The notes under the pieces are model-generated. The model did no database searches. It was given only the letters and a program-made list of their open reading frames with translations, and was not told the DNA's origin. Below, in pieces: positions 7,924-16,814 of a stretch of DNA of 64,000 bases. The position numbers and the translations under genes were made by a program. Within the stretch, counting starts at the first letter, position 1; the number at the start of each line of letters is the position of its first letter. The stretch is from Burkholderiaceae bacterium (lineage in GTDB: Bacteria > Pseudomonadota > Gammaproteobacteria > Burkholderiales > Burkholderiaceae_A). Location of the stretch: the NCBI GenBank assembly GCA_018882785.1, contig VERI01000002.1:62001-126000 (forward strand), given 5' to 3'.

Positions 7924-8891
7924 CAGCGACCTTCCTCCCGGAGAATCTTCCATGAACCGGAATCTCGGGTGAAGATGACCGTTTTCACTGAGTTCAATTT
8001 AATTGCACCTGACTCGTAACGTTGACGAAATTTAACCTCTGCGTCCCCGCCCGGCAAGGGCTTCACCTTAATTTCACTGACCTTCACAAGAATTGGCTCT
8101 GGCTTGGTGACCCGAGGACGACGATGGGCCTCCCAGGCAGCGCGCGTCCCGAATTGCTGCGGCTCAAAACGATCCGAGTAGGCGGCCAGATAACGCTTGA
8201 AGTCCTTACTTGCCCAGGCGTCAGCCCACTGTGTCACCGCAGCAGCGATCGCAGCTTCGTCTGACTTCGGGTCAGCCGACTTCCCAGGTGCAGCCGGGGT
8301 CTCGGACTTCGTGATTGTCTTCTGGTCTTTCGGCTCTGGGCTGCGATCCTGGGGGGCTGCAGCCTTCGTGTCTGCCTTGGACTCAGCGGCCGCTGACTTC
8401 GGGGCCGCCTTGGCGGGTGGGGGCTCCACAGATGCGCCCGGTCTGGGTTCGGCCTGCGCCAACACCACCGGTGCCTCGGCACCCGGTCCGGCACCCCTTA
8501 ACGTGACCTGGGCGTTCGGTGGCTTTTTCCCCATGGCCTTCGCATAAGAGATCGCAGCCTGTTGGCTCAAGATTTCACGCAGATTGGCAAAGGCGGCTGC
8601 CGTCTGCGGATTTTTATTCATCGCCTCTTCGATGACCTCTCGCGCCTGGTCAAGTTTTCCCATCTGGGCGAGGGCCAAGGCGTAATCGTTGGCCAACTCA
8701 ATGTCATCTGGCCGCTTTTTTACCCATGGCTCGAGAACCTTCAGCGCGCGCTGAGGGTTTTTCTCCTTGAGAGCAGCGGCTGCGCGCTGACGATCCCGAA
8801 GCAGTTCACCAGACTCGGCAGACCAGCCTGGACCTGCCACCATCGAACCCACACCAAAAGCGAGGGCTGCTGCCCACACGGAAATTTTCAT
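7923..8891 (-). CDS. Exported TPR protein with NTF2/Cds6-like C-terminal domain
   Basis: 322 residues. A signal peptide ends near residue 24 (VAGPGWSAES). Tetratricopeptide repeats span about residues 28-110 (KNPQRALKVLEPWVKKRPDD, LANDYALALAQMGKLDQARE). A Pro/Ala/Lys-rich linker follows to about residue 205. The C-terminal domain begins EAAIAAAVTQWADAWASKD and continues through YLAAYSDRF to VKFRQRYESG and SWKILREEGR. This is the NTF2-like domain found attached to some L,D-transpeptidases (Cds6/Csd6 type). The gene is coupled to the L,D-transpeptidase gene, so a periplasmic scaffold or regulator for that enzyme is plausible. The next gene upstream carries a related C-terminal domain. Confidence 0.85.
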   Translation of the reverse strand: MKISVWAAALAFGVGSMVAGPGWSAESGELLRDRQRAAAALKEKNPQRALKVLEPWVKKRPDDIELANDYALALAQMGKLDQAREVIEEAMNKNPQTAAAFANLREILSQQAAISYAKAMGKKPPNAQVTLRGAGPGAEAPVVLAQAEPRPGASVEPPPAKAAPKSAAAESKADTKAAAPQDRSPEPKDQKTITKSETPAAPGKSADPKSDEAAIAAAVTQWADAWASKDFKRYLAAYSDRFEPQQFGTRAAWEAHRRPRVTKPEPILVKVSEIKVKPLPGGDAEVKFRQRYESGAIKLNSVKTVIFTRDSGSWKILREEGR

Positions 8892-8896
8892 GGCCG

Positions 8897-9754
8897 CTAG
8901 TTTACTAGGCGTTCAGACCAGATTCGAAGGCCCTGCGATGTCCGACGCCAGACCATTTCCTTGACGTCATCGCTTCGGTATGCATCGGCCCGATAGGTCT
9001 GGCGGAATCTCACGGTAATTTCAGATGGGCCTGTCTCTCGATAAGAGAGCTCAGAGAGCTCGACTTCGATGAAGCTTGCCTGGCTCATCCGCGCTCTGCG
9101 GGCCCCGAGATGCTCTTGAATACCGGGAAACTCCGCGGCATACAACGCCACATAGGCCTCGATACTCCTGGACCGCCATAGCCTGGCCCACTCCTGCATC
9201 CCCCGCTCAACCTCCGAGCGCAAGGCGGTGGCGCTCTCCACATTGGGTCCGGCCGATACGGCAGATCCTGATGGGGGCTGCACTGCGGATGTAGCTGCTG
9301 ACGGCGACGCATCTTGACCGGCGCTTATGCCCCCTGGGTTTTGGGCGCGCGCGGGCGGCTCGTCACGATCGATACGATTGAGCGCCAGCACGGCAACAAA
9401 AAGCAGGCCGACCGCCCCCGCGACGATAAGCCCGCGGCGAGACGCCTCTGACTCACGATCCGGACCAGGCAGCAACGGGCCAGAGGAGTCGCCCAGTCCC
9501 GCAAGACGGGCGGGAATGGTGGGGGTCTGCCAGTCCTCATCTCGCCACAGGCTCTCGGCCTGTTCTTGAATGTTCAAGGCCTGTGCGACCGTCATGACCG
9601 CCCGACGGCAGTACAACACCGTGTGGAAAGAAGAGCCCTTACCTGCCTCGATATCAACAAGATGGTTCTTGGCGACTCCCGTCTTTCTGGACAGGGCATC
9701 AAGATCCAACTGTTGGGCAAGTCTCGCTTCTCGAATCAGTTGAGGTATCGACAT
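8897..9754 (-). CDS. RodZ-like HTH membrane protein with NTF2/Cds6-like C-terminal domain
   Basis: 285 residues. An XRE-type helix-turn-helix lies at residues 1-60 (IREARLAQQLDLDALSRKTG, then AKNHLVDIEAGK). It is followed by a cytoplasmic linker, one transmembrane segment near residues 106-124 (RGLIVAGAVGLLFVAVLAL), a Pro/Ala/Ser-rich periplasmic linker, and an NTF2-like domain from about residue 175 (ERGMQEWARLWRSRSIEAYV to GLRIWSERLVN). Domain order matches RodZ, the cell-shape protein, but the periplasmic domain differs. It is the first gene of the six-gene run and lies 6 bases from the TPR gene. It could link cytoplasmic cues to the periplasmic L,D-transpeptidase. True rodZ (usually near ispG) is not in the window. 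Confidence 0.85.
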   Translation of the reverse strand: MSIPQLIREARLAQQLDLDALSRKTGVAKNHLVDIEAGKGSSFHTVLYCRRAVMTVAQALNIQEQAESLWRDEDWQTPTIPARLAGLGDSSGPLLPGPDRESEASRRGLIVAGAVGLLFVAVLALNRIDRDEPPARAQNPGGISAGQDASPSAATSAVQPPSGSAVSAGPNVESATALRSEVERGMQEWARLWRSRSIEAYVALYAAEFPGIQEHLGARRARMSQASFIEVELSELSYRETGPSEITVRFRQTYRADAYRSDDVKEMVWRRTSQGLRIWSERLVN

Positions 9755-9817
9755 AGGGTGCAGGCAACGGCCACATCAGCTTCTCGTCGCCCCCGATTCA
9801 GTCTCTGGACCCGCGCA

Positions 9818-10513
9818 TTATGCCCGATGCGGCCAGATCAGCTTGCCGCCACTGACCCGATCAATCTCCTTGAGCACCGCATCATGGGCCTGACGCTCCT
9901 CTGGGGAGGCATGCCGAACAACGAGCCCGCTGAGATCGAGCTGCGGACCGCTCTCCCCGCTCGCCACCTCGTCATCTGCGGCCATCAGGAGCACCTCTTG
10001 GCCCCGCGTCATCGCAAGATAGACCTCTGCAAGCAGACGGGAATCCAACAAGGCGCCGTGCAGCACGCGATGATCATTCGAAATGCCATAGCGTTGGCAT
10101 AAGGCATCCAACGAGTTGCGCTGACCGGGATGAAGCTCCCGCGCATGGCCTAAGGAATCGGTGATGCTGGCGCAGTAACTCGCAAGCGGCTTGAGGCCAA
10201 CACGGCCAAGCTCCTCATCGAGAAATCCCCGATCAAACTCAGCATTGTGAATGACCAGCTCCGCACCCTCAATGAACTCAAGGAATTCCTGCACTACATC
10301 ACCGAACAGGGGCTTGTCCTTTAACTGATCCCAGGTCATTCCATGGACCTGGGTCGCCCCCTCGTCGATCTCGCGTTGCGGATTGAGAACCACATGGAAA
10401 TGCCGATCAGTGATTCGACGGTCAATACACTCGACACAGCCAATCTCAATCAATCGATGACCCTCGTCGACCCGAAGACCCGTGGTCTCAGTGTCCAGCA
10501 TGATCCAACGCAT
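9818..10513 (-). CDS. dnaQ: DNA polymerase III epsilon subunit (3'-5' proofreading exonuclease)
   Basis: 231 residues. It proofreads for the replicative polymerase as part of the core with alpha and theta. Exonuclease motifs are complete: ExoI MLDTETTG (Asp7, Glu9), ExoII VIHNAEFDRGFL, and ExoIII HGALLDSRLLAEVY with its His and Asp. The C-terminal tail that binds alpha is present (SGLVVRHASPEERQAHDAVL). ATG 10513 is chosen over the longer frame because AGAAGGGA sits about six bases upstream and the homologous sequence begins there. The start lies inside the last 26 bases of the RND pump gene, so the two are coupled. The gene's usual neighbour rnhA is about 4 kb upstream, separated by the pump genes. 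Confidence 0.94.
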   Translation of the reverse strand: MRWIMLDTETTGLRVDEGHRLIEIGCVECIDRRITDRHFHVVLNPQREIDEGATQVHGMTWDQLKDKPLFGDVVQEFLEFIEGAELVIHNAEFDRGFLDEELGRVGLKPLASYCASITDSLGHARELHPGQRNSLDALCQRYGISNDHRVLHGALLDSRLLAEVYLAMTRGQEVLLMAADDEVASGESGPQLDLSGLVVRHASPEERQAHDAVLKEIDRVSGGKLIWPHRA

Positions 10514-13500
10514 GGGCATCCCTTCTGGAGAATCGATCAAAAAATAAAATGACAGATGGCAGCACAAACAATGTGAGCAGGGTCCCAAGGGTCATCCCGC
10601 CCACGATAACCCAGCCAATCTGAGCGCGGCTCTCCGCGCCGGCGCCCGAGGAGAACGCCAGCGGCACCGCCCCCAGGACCATCGCCCCGGTGGTCATGAG
10701 AATCGGCCGAAGCCTCAGCACAGCCGCATGCACCACCGCCTCGCGCAGCAGCCTGCCCTGATCTCGCAACTGATTGGCAAATTCAACGATCAGAATGCCA
10801 TGCTTCGTGATCAGGCCAACCAATGTGATGAGCCCAATCTGGCTGTAGACATTGAGGGTTCCCCCCGTCGCCTGCAAGGCCAACAGAGCACCCATCATCG
10901 ATAACGGTACGGTGAGCATAATCATCACCGGATCCTTAAAGGACTCGAATTGGGCAGCCAAGACCAGATAGATAAAGAGCAATGCCAACACGAAGGTGAT
11001 GCCCAGACTACCCGAGGCTCGGACGAATTCGCGCATCGAACCGGAAAGGTCCGTGGCATAACCAGACGTCAAATGCCTACTGGCAGACTCCTCGAGAAGT
11101 TTCAGTGCCTCTCCCTGGGTGTATCCGGGCGCAAGGTTGGCACTGATGGTGATCGAACGCCGCTGTCCAAAGTGGTTCAACTGCCGCGGGCCGATCGTCT
11201 CCTGGACGCGGACCAGGGCAGATAGCGGCACCATCTGATTGGCCTGGTTACGAACAAAAATTTTGTTGATGTCGTTGGGCGTGTTGCGGGAATCCGCCTC
11301 GACCTGCACGATCACATCGTACTGATCCCCAGCCCGCTTAAATCGCGTGACCTGTCGGCCGCCCATCATGGTTTCAATCGCTCGGCCGATCGTCTCGACC
11401 GAGACACCCATATCGGCGGCACGCTCCCGACTCACCGTGATGTTGAGCTCAGGCTTATTGAGTCGAAGATCCGTATCGACCCCTAGGAAATTCGGATTCT
11501 TCATCACATCCGCAACAATGAGACCAACGGTTCTGCCCATGGCCTCGTACGAATCCGAGGACGTCACCACAAACCCGACGGGACGCTCGCGAATTGACTG
11601 GCCAAGGGAAGGCGGCGCATTCGGAAATGCCAGCACCCCCGGAATAGCCGCCATCTTGGGCTGAACCTCTCGGATCATCTCCACGGTTTTGCGGCTCCGT
11701 TCCGACCAGTCTGTTGTACGCAAAAATGCCACCGCCTGATCCACGGTCGGGTTACCCGAGACGACAAAGATTCGGTCCACCTCGGGCAGTGTTTTGGCAA
11801 TTGACTCGATGCGTCTTGCATAGTGTTCGGTGTACTCCAGAGACGCTCCATCTGGTCCACTGATGGCGGTAAAGATCACGCCGCGGTCCTCAATCGGTGA
11901 GAGTTCCTGTTTCATGGTGATAAAGAGCAAGCCACACAGCACAGCCGCAGTGACAAAAATACCGCCAATCATCCAGCCACGCTGAAGCGACGACTCGAGC
12001 ATGCGACGATAGCCCTCTGTGAGCCGATCCAGGCCGCGCTCAATTGCACTCGTTACCGGCCCGCGCTTCTCCTCATGGCGTAGCAGACGTGAACACATCA
12101 TTGGCGAAAGCGTAAGGGCCACGAATCCCGAAACAATCACCGCACCGGCCAGCGTCAGGGCAAATTCAACAAATAGCCGTCCGATCCGGCCGGTAGTAAA
12201 TGCGACCGGGGCATACACGGCAGCCAGCGTAAGGGTCATGGCCACCACGGCAAACCCGATCTCACGAATCCCCTGAAAGGCGGCCTCGATGGGCTTCATG
12301 CCCTCCTCGATATGACGAAAGATATTTTCCAGCACCACAATCGCATCATCGACTACCAGGCCAATCGCCAATACCAAGGCCAATAGCGTCAACGTGTTGA
12401 TTGAAAAACCCGCGATCAGCATCAAGGTGAAACTGCCAATTAAGGAAACCGGGATGGTGACCAAAGGAATGATTGAGGCGCGCGGTGAATGCAAGAAAAA
12501 GAAGATCACCAATGCGACCAGGATGATCGCCTCGACGATGGTGGTAAAGACAGCCTCGATAGACCGGTCGATAAATACCGTAGAGTCATAACTGATCCCC
12601 ACCTGTACACCCTCTGCAGAGAGCTCCTGGTTCAATACAGGCACCAGATCGCGGACCGCCTGGGCCAGGGTAAGGGGATTGGCGGTGGCCTGACGAATCA
12701 CACCGATCGATACCGCACTCTCACCATTAAACCGAACACTGCTGCGGACACTTGCCGCATCGACCTCAACCCGCCCGATATCGCGAATGCGAACCGGGTA
12801 TCCCTTGACCTGTTTGACGATAATTGCCGCGAATTCATCTGGCTGGTTCAGATCAGTACGGGCCGTGACGGTGAATTCCCGCTGCTGGCTTTCTACGCGG
12901 CCGGCAGGAAGTTCGACGTTTTGTTGGCCAATTGCAAACTCGATATCCGCTGGCGTCAGTCCGTAAGCGGCAAGTCGATCCCGATCGATCCAGACACGCA
13001 TCGCATACTTCCGCTCACCGTTAATCCGAACATCGGCGGCACCCGGCAGCACCTGGAGACGGGGTTTCACCACCCGATTGGCGATATCGCTGACCTCGAG
13101 TGCAGATCGGGTTGGGCTAGAAAACGATAGCCAAATGATCGGGTTGGCATCGGCCTCGACCTTGGCGATTACAGGCTCGTCCACGGTCTTCGGCAGCTTC
13201 GCCCTGACCCGCGAGACCCGATCTCGAACATCTGCAGCGGCTGAATCCGCATCTTTTTCAAGACGAAAGGTCACAGTGATTTGCGACTGCTCGGCGCGCG
13301 AAATAGAGGTGATGACATCGACCGCATCAATACCGGCAATTGAATCCTCCAGGGGCTTGGTCACCTGGGTCTCAATCACCTCGGCTGATGCGCCGAGATA
13401 TCGGGTTTCAACCGTCACCACCGGGGTGTCAATCCGGGGGTATTCGCGAACCGACAGCCGGGTATACGACACGGCGCCAATGAGCACAATGATGAGCGAG

Positions 13501-13550
13501 AGCACAGTCGCGAAGACTGGCCGCCGGATACAGATCTCAGAGATCCGCAT
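10488..13550 (-). CDS. RND multidrug efflux pump, inner-membrane subunit (HAE1 family)
   Basis: 1020 residues, the full length for a proton-driven hydrophobe/amphiphile exporter. The N-terminus MRISEICIRRPVFATVLSLI is typical. Proton-relay residues are visible: adjacent Asp-Asp in the TM4 segment AIGLVVDDAIVVLEN and Lys in the TM10 segment GLITKHGILIVEFANQ. Two large periplasmic loops and twelve transmembrane helices fit the family. It is transcribed after the adaptor gene (28-base gap), and its last 26 bases overlap dnaQ. No outer-membrane TolC-type channel gene is nearby, so the pump must recruit one from elsewhere. Substrate cannot be read from sequence. Confidence 0.93.
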   Translation of the reverse strand: MRISEICIRRPVFATVLSLIIVLIGAVSYTRLSVREYPRIDTPVVTVETRYLGASAEVIETQVTKPLEDSIAGIDAVDVITSISRAEQSQITVTFRLEKDADSAAADVRDRVSRVRAKLPKTVDEPVIAKVEADANPIIWLSFSSPTRSALEVSDIANRVVKPRLQVLPGAADVRINGERKYAMRVWIDRDRLAAYGLTPADIEFAIGQQNVELPAGRVESQQREFTVTARTDLNQPDEFAAIIVKQVKGYPVRIRDIGRVEVDAASVRSSVRFNGESAVSIGVIRQATANPLTLAQAVRDLVPVLNQELSAEGVQVGISYDSTVFIDRSIEAVFTTIVEAIILVALVIFFFLHSPRASIIPLVTIPVSLIGSFTLMLIAGFSINTLTLLALVLAIGLVVDDAIVVLENIFRHIEEGMKPIEAAFQGIREIGFAVVAMTLTLAAVYAPVAFTTGRIGRLFVEFALTLAGAVIVSGFVALTLSPMMCSRLLRHEEKRGPVTSAIERGLDRLTEGYRRMLESSLQRGWMIGGIFVTAAVLCGLLFITMKQELSPIEDRGVIFTAISGPDGASLEYTEHYARRIESIAKTLPEVDRIFVVSGNPTVDQAVAFLRTTDWSERSRKTVEMIREVQPKMAAIPGVLAFPNAPPSLGQSIRERPVGFVVTSSDSYEAMGRTVGLIVADVMKNPNFLGVDTDLRLNKPELNITVSRERAADMGVSVETIGRAIETMMGGRQVTRFKRAGDQYDVIVQVEADSRNTPNDINKIFVRNQANQMVPLSALVRVQETIGPRQLNHFGQRRSITISANLAPGYTQGEALKLLEESASRHLTSGYATDLSGSMREFVRASGSLGITFVLALLFIYLVLAAQFESFKDPVMIMLTVPLSMMGALLALQATGGTLNVYSQIGLITLVGLITKHGILIVEFANQLRDQGRLLREAVVHAAVLRLRPILMTTGAMVLGAVPLAFSSGAGAESRAQIGWVIVGGMTLGTLLTLFVLPSVILFFDRFSRRDAHALDHAGH

Positions 13551-13577
13551 GGGCCACCCGAACGTTAGGCACAGGCA

Positions 13578-14753
13578 TCACTTGCCTTTACTGGTTGACT
13601 GCGGGTCCACCATTTTTTCCTGAGCCTTACCGGCAGCCTTTGCAGGCGGCGTCTCGCCTGGCTTGGCTGCAGGAGCAGACTCGGCGACTTTCACTGGAAC
13701 ATTGTTGCCACGGATCTTGATCTGGCCGGCCGTGATCACGACATCCCCGGCCGACAGTCCCTTCAGTATCTCGACAACAGCGCGCTGCTCCAGTTGCGTG
13801 CGAATGCCAGACACCACCGGCGTGGCGACGGCCTTGCCATCAATCACTCTGAAAACGGTGAGCCGGTTCTGCGCCGTCACCATCGACTCTTCTGGGATCA
13901 CGATCGCATTCGCTCTGGATTCCAGCACCAGTTGAACACGCACAAACATCCCTGGCTTAAGCCGGCGGGATGCATCCTTAAGCTCAGCCCGAATCAGCAG
14001 TGACCTGCCTGATGCATCCACTGCAGCATCAATAGCTATCACCCGTGCAGGAAAACGAACACCCGGAAACGCATCGGACTGAAGCTGGACGGTCTGGCCA
14101 GCAGAGAGCCGGCCGCTGATCTGCTCAGGAACCCGAAAGTCCGCCTTCATGGCACTGAGATCTTCTAGGTTAACGAGCTCCACACCCTCTTTGATGTAGT
14201 CCCCTATGCTGACCTGGCGGATCCCGATCTGGCCGGAAAACGGCGCCCGCAATGTCATTTTGTCGAGATTGGCCTGGGCGAGGGCGAGCTTTGCCCGTGC
14301 AATTTCCTCTGATGCCCGCGCATCATCTAGCGCTGCCGCAGAAAGAAATTTCTTTTCAAACAACTCCTCTGTACGCTTTAGCTTTGCGGCCGCAAGATCA
14401 CGCTCGGCCCGCGCCTGATGCAGCAGCGCCTGCTGCACGGACGCATCAAACACGATCAGCGGATCATCTTTGGCCACCTGAGCGCCATCTGAAAACAGAA
14501 TTTTTGCAATGCGGCCCGGAATCTCTGACTTCAATACCACCGACTCTGCTGACCGCAGAGAGCCTACGGCGCTCACGCTGTCCTGGATCTCGGTGATCCG
14601 CACCTGCTCCGCCTCAACGACAACCGGTCCGCCCGCGGATTTTGGCGCTGGACCCTGGGAATTCAGCCGGATACCGACGACGCTTGCAATCGCAAGTCCA
14701 ACGATCGCGATCACGGGAATAATCCATTTCCGCGGTTCAAGAGAAGGCAGCAT
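13578..14753 (-). CDS. RND efflux periplasmic adaptor (membrane fusion protein)
   Basis: 391 residues. One N-terminal membrane anchor is at residues 10-27 (WIIPVIAIVGLAIASVVG), with no lipobox. Next come a split lipoyl/barrel-sandwich domain (SEIPGRIAKILFSDGAQVAK and LRAPFSGQIGIRQVSIGD) flanking an alpha-helical hairpin (about residues 100-150, rich in Ala/Glu/Lys), a beta-barrel domain and a C-terminal membrane-proximal domain. The tail is Lys/Ala/Pro-rich. It bridges the RND pump to an outer-membrane channel. The start ATG overlaps the rnhA stop (TAATG), which places the pump in an operon behind rnhA. Confidence 0.92.
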   Translation of the reverse strand: MLPSLEPRKWIIPVIAIVGLAIASVVGIRLNSQGPAPKSAGGPVVVEAEQVRITEIQDSVSAVGSLRSAESVVLKSEIPGRIAKILFSDGAQVAKDDPLIVFDASVQQALLHQARAERDLAAAKLKRTEELFEKKFLSAAALDDARASEEIARAKLALAQANLDKMTLRAPFSGQIGIRQVSIGDYIKEGVELVNLEDLSAMKADFRVPEQISGRLSAGQTVQLQSDAFPGVRFPARVIAIDAAVDASGRSLLIRAELKDASRRLKPGMFVRVQLVLESRANAIVIPEESMVTAQNRLTVFRVIDGKAVATPVVSGIRTQLEQRAVVEILKGLSAGDVVITAGQIKIRGNNVPVKVAESAPAAKPGETPPAKAAGKAQEKMVDPQSTSKGK

Positions 14754-15241
14754 TATTGAGTCATCTGAGGGTGAGAAGCCGATAGGGTAATGGATTCAAC
14801 GCCCTGATTCGCCAATTGATCAGCCCGCTCATTGCCGGCGTGGCCCTGATGGCCACGGACCCACTCCCAGGAAACGGTATGGCGTGAGAGCTCGTGATCA
14901 AGCTCCTCCCAGAGGTCACGATTCGCGACAGGCTTGCCGGCCGAGGTCCGCCAGTTTTTGCGCTTCCACTGACTCATCCAGGACTCAACGCCCTTCTGAA
15001 CATATTGGGAGTCAGTGACAATCTGCACCGCACAAGGCCGGGTCAGGCAGCGCAGGGCCTCAATCACCGCAGTAAGTTCCATGCGGTTATTGGTCGTCTC
15101 GGGTGCTCCGCCAAAAATTTCTTTGATCTTGTCACCATACGCCAGGGTGGCTCCCCATCCTCCGGGCCCTGGATTGCCCTTGCAGGCCCCATCCGTGTGA
15201 ATGATGACCTTTGAAGATGAGCGTTCATCTGTTGACTGCAT
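14753..15241 (-). CDS. rnhA: Ribonuclease HI
   Basis: 162 residues. It degrades the RNA strand of RNA-DNA hybrids. All four carboxylates are visible: Asp17 ([14 protein letters not shown]), Glu55 ([11 protein letters not shown]), Asp77 (VTDSQYV) and Asp141 (NERADQLA), with the catalytic His in RGHQGHAGN. The basic handle region [14 protein letters not shown] is present, as in E. coli RNase HI. It starts six bases after the methyltransferase stop and overlaps the adaptor gene by one base. The pairing of rnhA with a methyltransferase and divergent gloB is common in Betaproteobacteria. Confidence 0.96.
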   Translation of the reverse strand: MQSTDERSSSKVIIHTDGACKGNPGPGGWGATLAYGDKIKEIFGGAPETTNNRMELTAVIEALRCLTRPCAVQIVTDSQYVQKGVESWMSQWKRKNWRTSAGKPVANRDLWEELDHELSRHTVSWEWVRGHQGHAGNERADQLANQGVESITLSASHPQMTQ

Positions 15242-15246
15242 CTTGC

Positions 15247-16077
15247 CTAACGACCCCTTTCGCTGTCGGCCACATGCCCCCGATGCACGGTGACCGACGA
15301 TGTCGCCGCCGCCTTACCTCGGGCGAGGCGGCGTTGCTCGCGCCAGCTCGGACCAATCAGTTGCATATGATGCACACGCTTAACAGCCATCAGAAAATAC
15401 ACACCGCCCGCCATCGGCCACCAGCGTCTTCCGGCAGCATCCATCCAATCTGCGCGCGCCAGCCACGGCTCAGATTCAAATGGCGGCACATAGGCACCAA
15501 AGGCGCTCGCGCCCCCCGCACCGAGATCAAAGTTCAAAAGCTTAAGCCAGTCCTTCAGTCTCGGCAGCGATATCCATGAATGGCCTGAGGGGGGAAAGCG
15601 GTTCACGGAACGGGAGTGTTTACGCACCGCCCAGAGGCTTAAAGGATTAAACCCAGTAATGACGATTCTTCCTTCCGGGATCAAGACCCGCTGCGCCTCG
15701 CGCAGAAGATGGTGCGCGTCGGCAGCCACCTCAAGGGTATGCGGGAGCACGAGCAGATCCAGGCTCTCGGTCAGAAATGGCAGTTCATGGGCAGAGCCCG
15801 CGACCGCAGAGATCGTTCCCGCGTCATCCGAACTGCCCAGCGCCACACGCTCCCCGTTGGCAGGCCACACCACTCTGGCCCGGCATGACATACGATTCGC
15901 CCTGAGGGCGTCCAGAGGCATTGGTCCAATCTGCACGGCGTGATAGCCGAACACATCCTGCAGGGTGCTGTCCAGCCAGATCTGCTCCTCCTGGATAAGC
16001 CGCCGGCCAAGGGCCGTCTCACTCCACGGACCCCAGTCTTGGAAAGGATTGATCAGTGATTCAGGCGATTGAGGCAT
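15247..16077 (-). CDS. Class I SAM-dependent methyltransferase, substrate unknown
   Basis: 276 residues, in the group of small methyltransferases found next to rnhA and gloB. The central part fits a Rossmann methyltransferase: [20 protein letters not shown] resembles the motif around the second and fourth strands, and [24 protein letters not shown] spacing (here [15 protein letters not shown]) is the typical post-motif segment. The canonical glycine-rich SAM loop is weak, so binding is inferred from the overall pattern. A Lys/Arg-rich tail follows residue 230. It is divergent from gloB with the first 22 bases overlapping on opposite strands, so the two cannot both have long leaders. Confidence 0.85.
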   Translation of the reverse strand: MPQSPESLINPFQDWGPWSETALGRRLIQEEQIWLDSTLQDVFGYHAVQIGPMPLDALRANRMSCRARVVWPANGERVALGSSDDAGTISAVAGSAHELPFLTESLDLLVLPHTLEVAADAHHLLREAQRVLIPEGRIVITGFNPLSLWAVRKHSRSVNRFPPSGHSWISLPRLKDWLKLLNFDLGAGGASAFGAYVPPFESEPWLARADWMDAAGRRWWPMAGGVYFLMAVKRVHHMQLIGPSWREQRRLARGKAAATSSVTVHRGHVADSERGR

Positions 16078-16805
16078 TTGCCGACAACTATATCTGGGCC
16101 ATTACAGATGACCAACAGGGGTGTGCTGCAGTGGTGGACCCGGGTGACCCAGCGCCCGTCATGGAATTCCTACGGGCGAAATCCTTAACACTTGCAGCCA
16201 TTCTGGTGACCCACCATCACGCTGACCACACCGGCGGGATTGCCACGCTTGCAGCCCATGCGCCCCGGCCCAATTCGGCGGCCGATCTGCCGGTCTTTGG
16301 TCCAGCCGGGGAGCCCATTGCGGGCATCCAACACCCCCTGCGAGAAGGTGATCGTGTCTCACTTCCAGAATTGAACTGCAGCTTCGATGTGATCGAGGTA
16401 CCGGGCCACACACGCGGCCATATCGCTTATTTCGGAAGGCACGATCGACAGCAGATCCTGTTTTGCGGCGACACGCTTTTTGCGGGCGGCTGCGGAAGGA
16501 TCTTCGAGGGGACTGCAGATCAGATGTGGGCATCACTAAAAAAACTGGCATCGCTTCCTGATGAGACCGCGGTGTATTGCGCCCATGAGTACACCTTGTC
16601 CAATCTCCGTTTTGCCTGCGCTGCGCGTCCGACCGTACCGGAAATTGCCCATCGGTACACGCAGGTGCATGCGCTAAGGGAACACGGCCAGATCACCCTG
16701 CCCAGCACCATCGGACTCGAGCGGCAGACCAATCCGTTTTTGCTCTGCGAGAACGCCGACCAATTTGCTGCAATGCGCAGTCACAAAGACCAGTTTCGCG
16801 GATAA
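16056..16805 (+). CDS. gloB: Hydroxyacylglutathione hydrolase (glyoxalase II)
   Basis: 249 residues. It hydrolyses S-lactoylglutathione to lactate and glutathione, completing methylglyoxal detoxification. The metallo-beta-lactamase binuclear metal site is visible: THHHADHTGG (His53, His55, Asp57, His58), VPGHTRGHIAYF, LFCGDTLFAGGCGR, and AVYCAHEYTLSNL. The C-terminal substrate-binding domain carries NPFLLC. The start is GTG 16056 with GGAAAGGA about seven bases upstream. It overlaps the 5' end of the divergent methyltransferase gene and is followed nine bases later by mltD. Confidence 0.96.
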   Translation: MIQAIEAFADNYIWAITDDQQGCAAVVDPGDPAPVMEFLRAKSLTLAAILVTHHHADHTGGIATLAAHAPRPNSAADLPVFGPAGEPIAGIQHPLREGDRVSLPELNCSFDVIEVPGHTRGHIAYFGRHDRQQILFCGDTLFAGGCGRIFEGTADQMWASLKKLASLPDETAVYCAHEYTLSNLRFACAARPTVPEIAHRYTQVHALREHGQITLPSTIGLERQTNPFLLCENADQFAAMRSHKDQFRG

Positions 16806-16814
16806 TCGGCGCCG

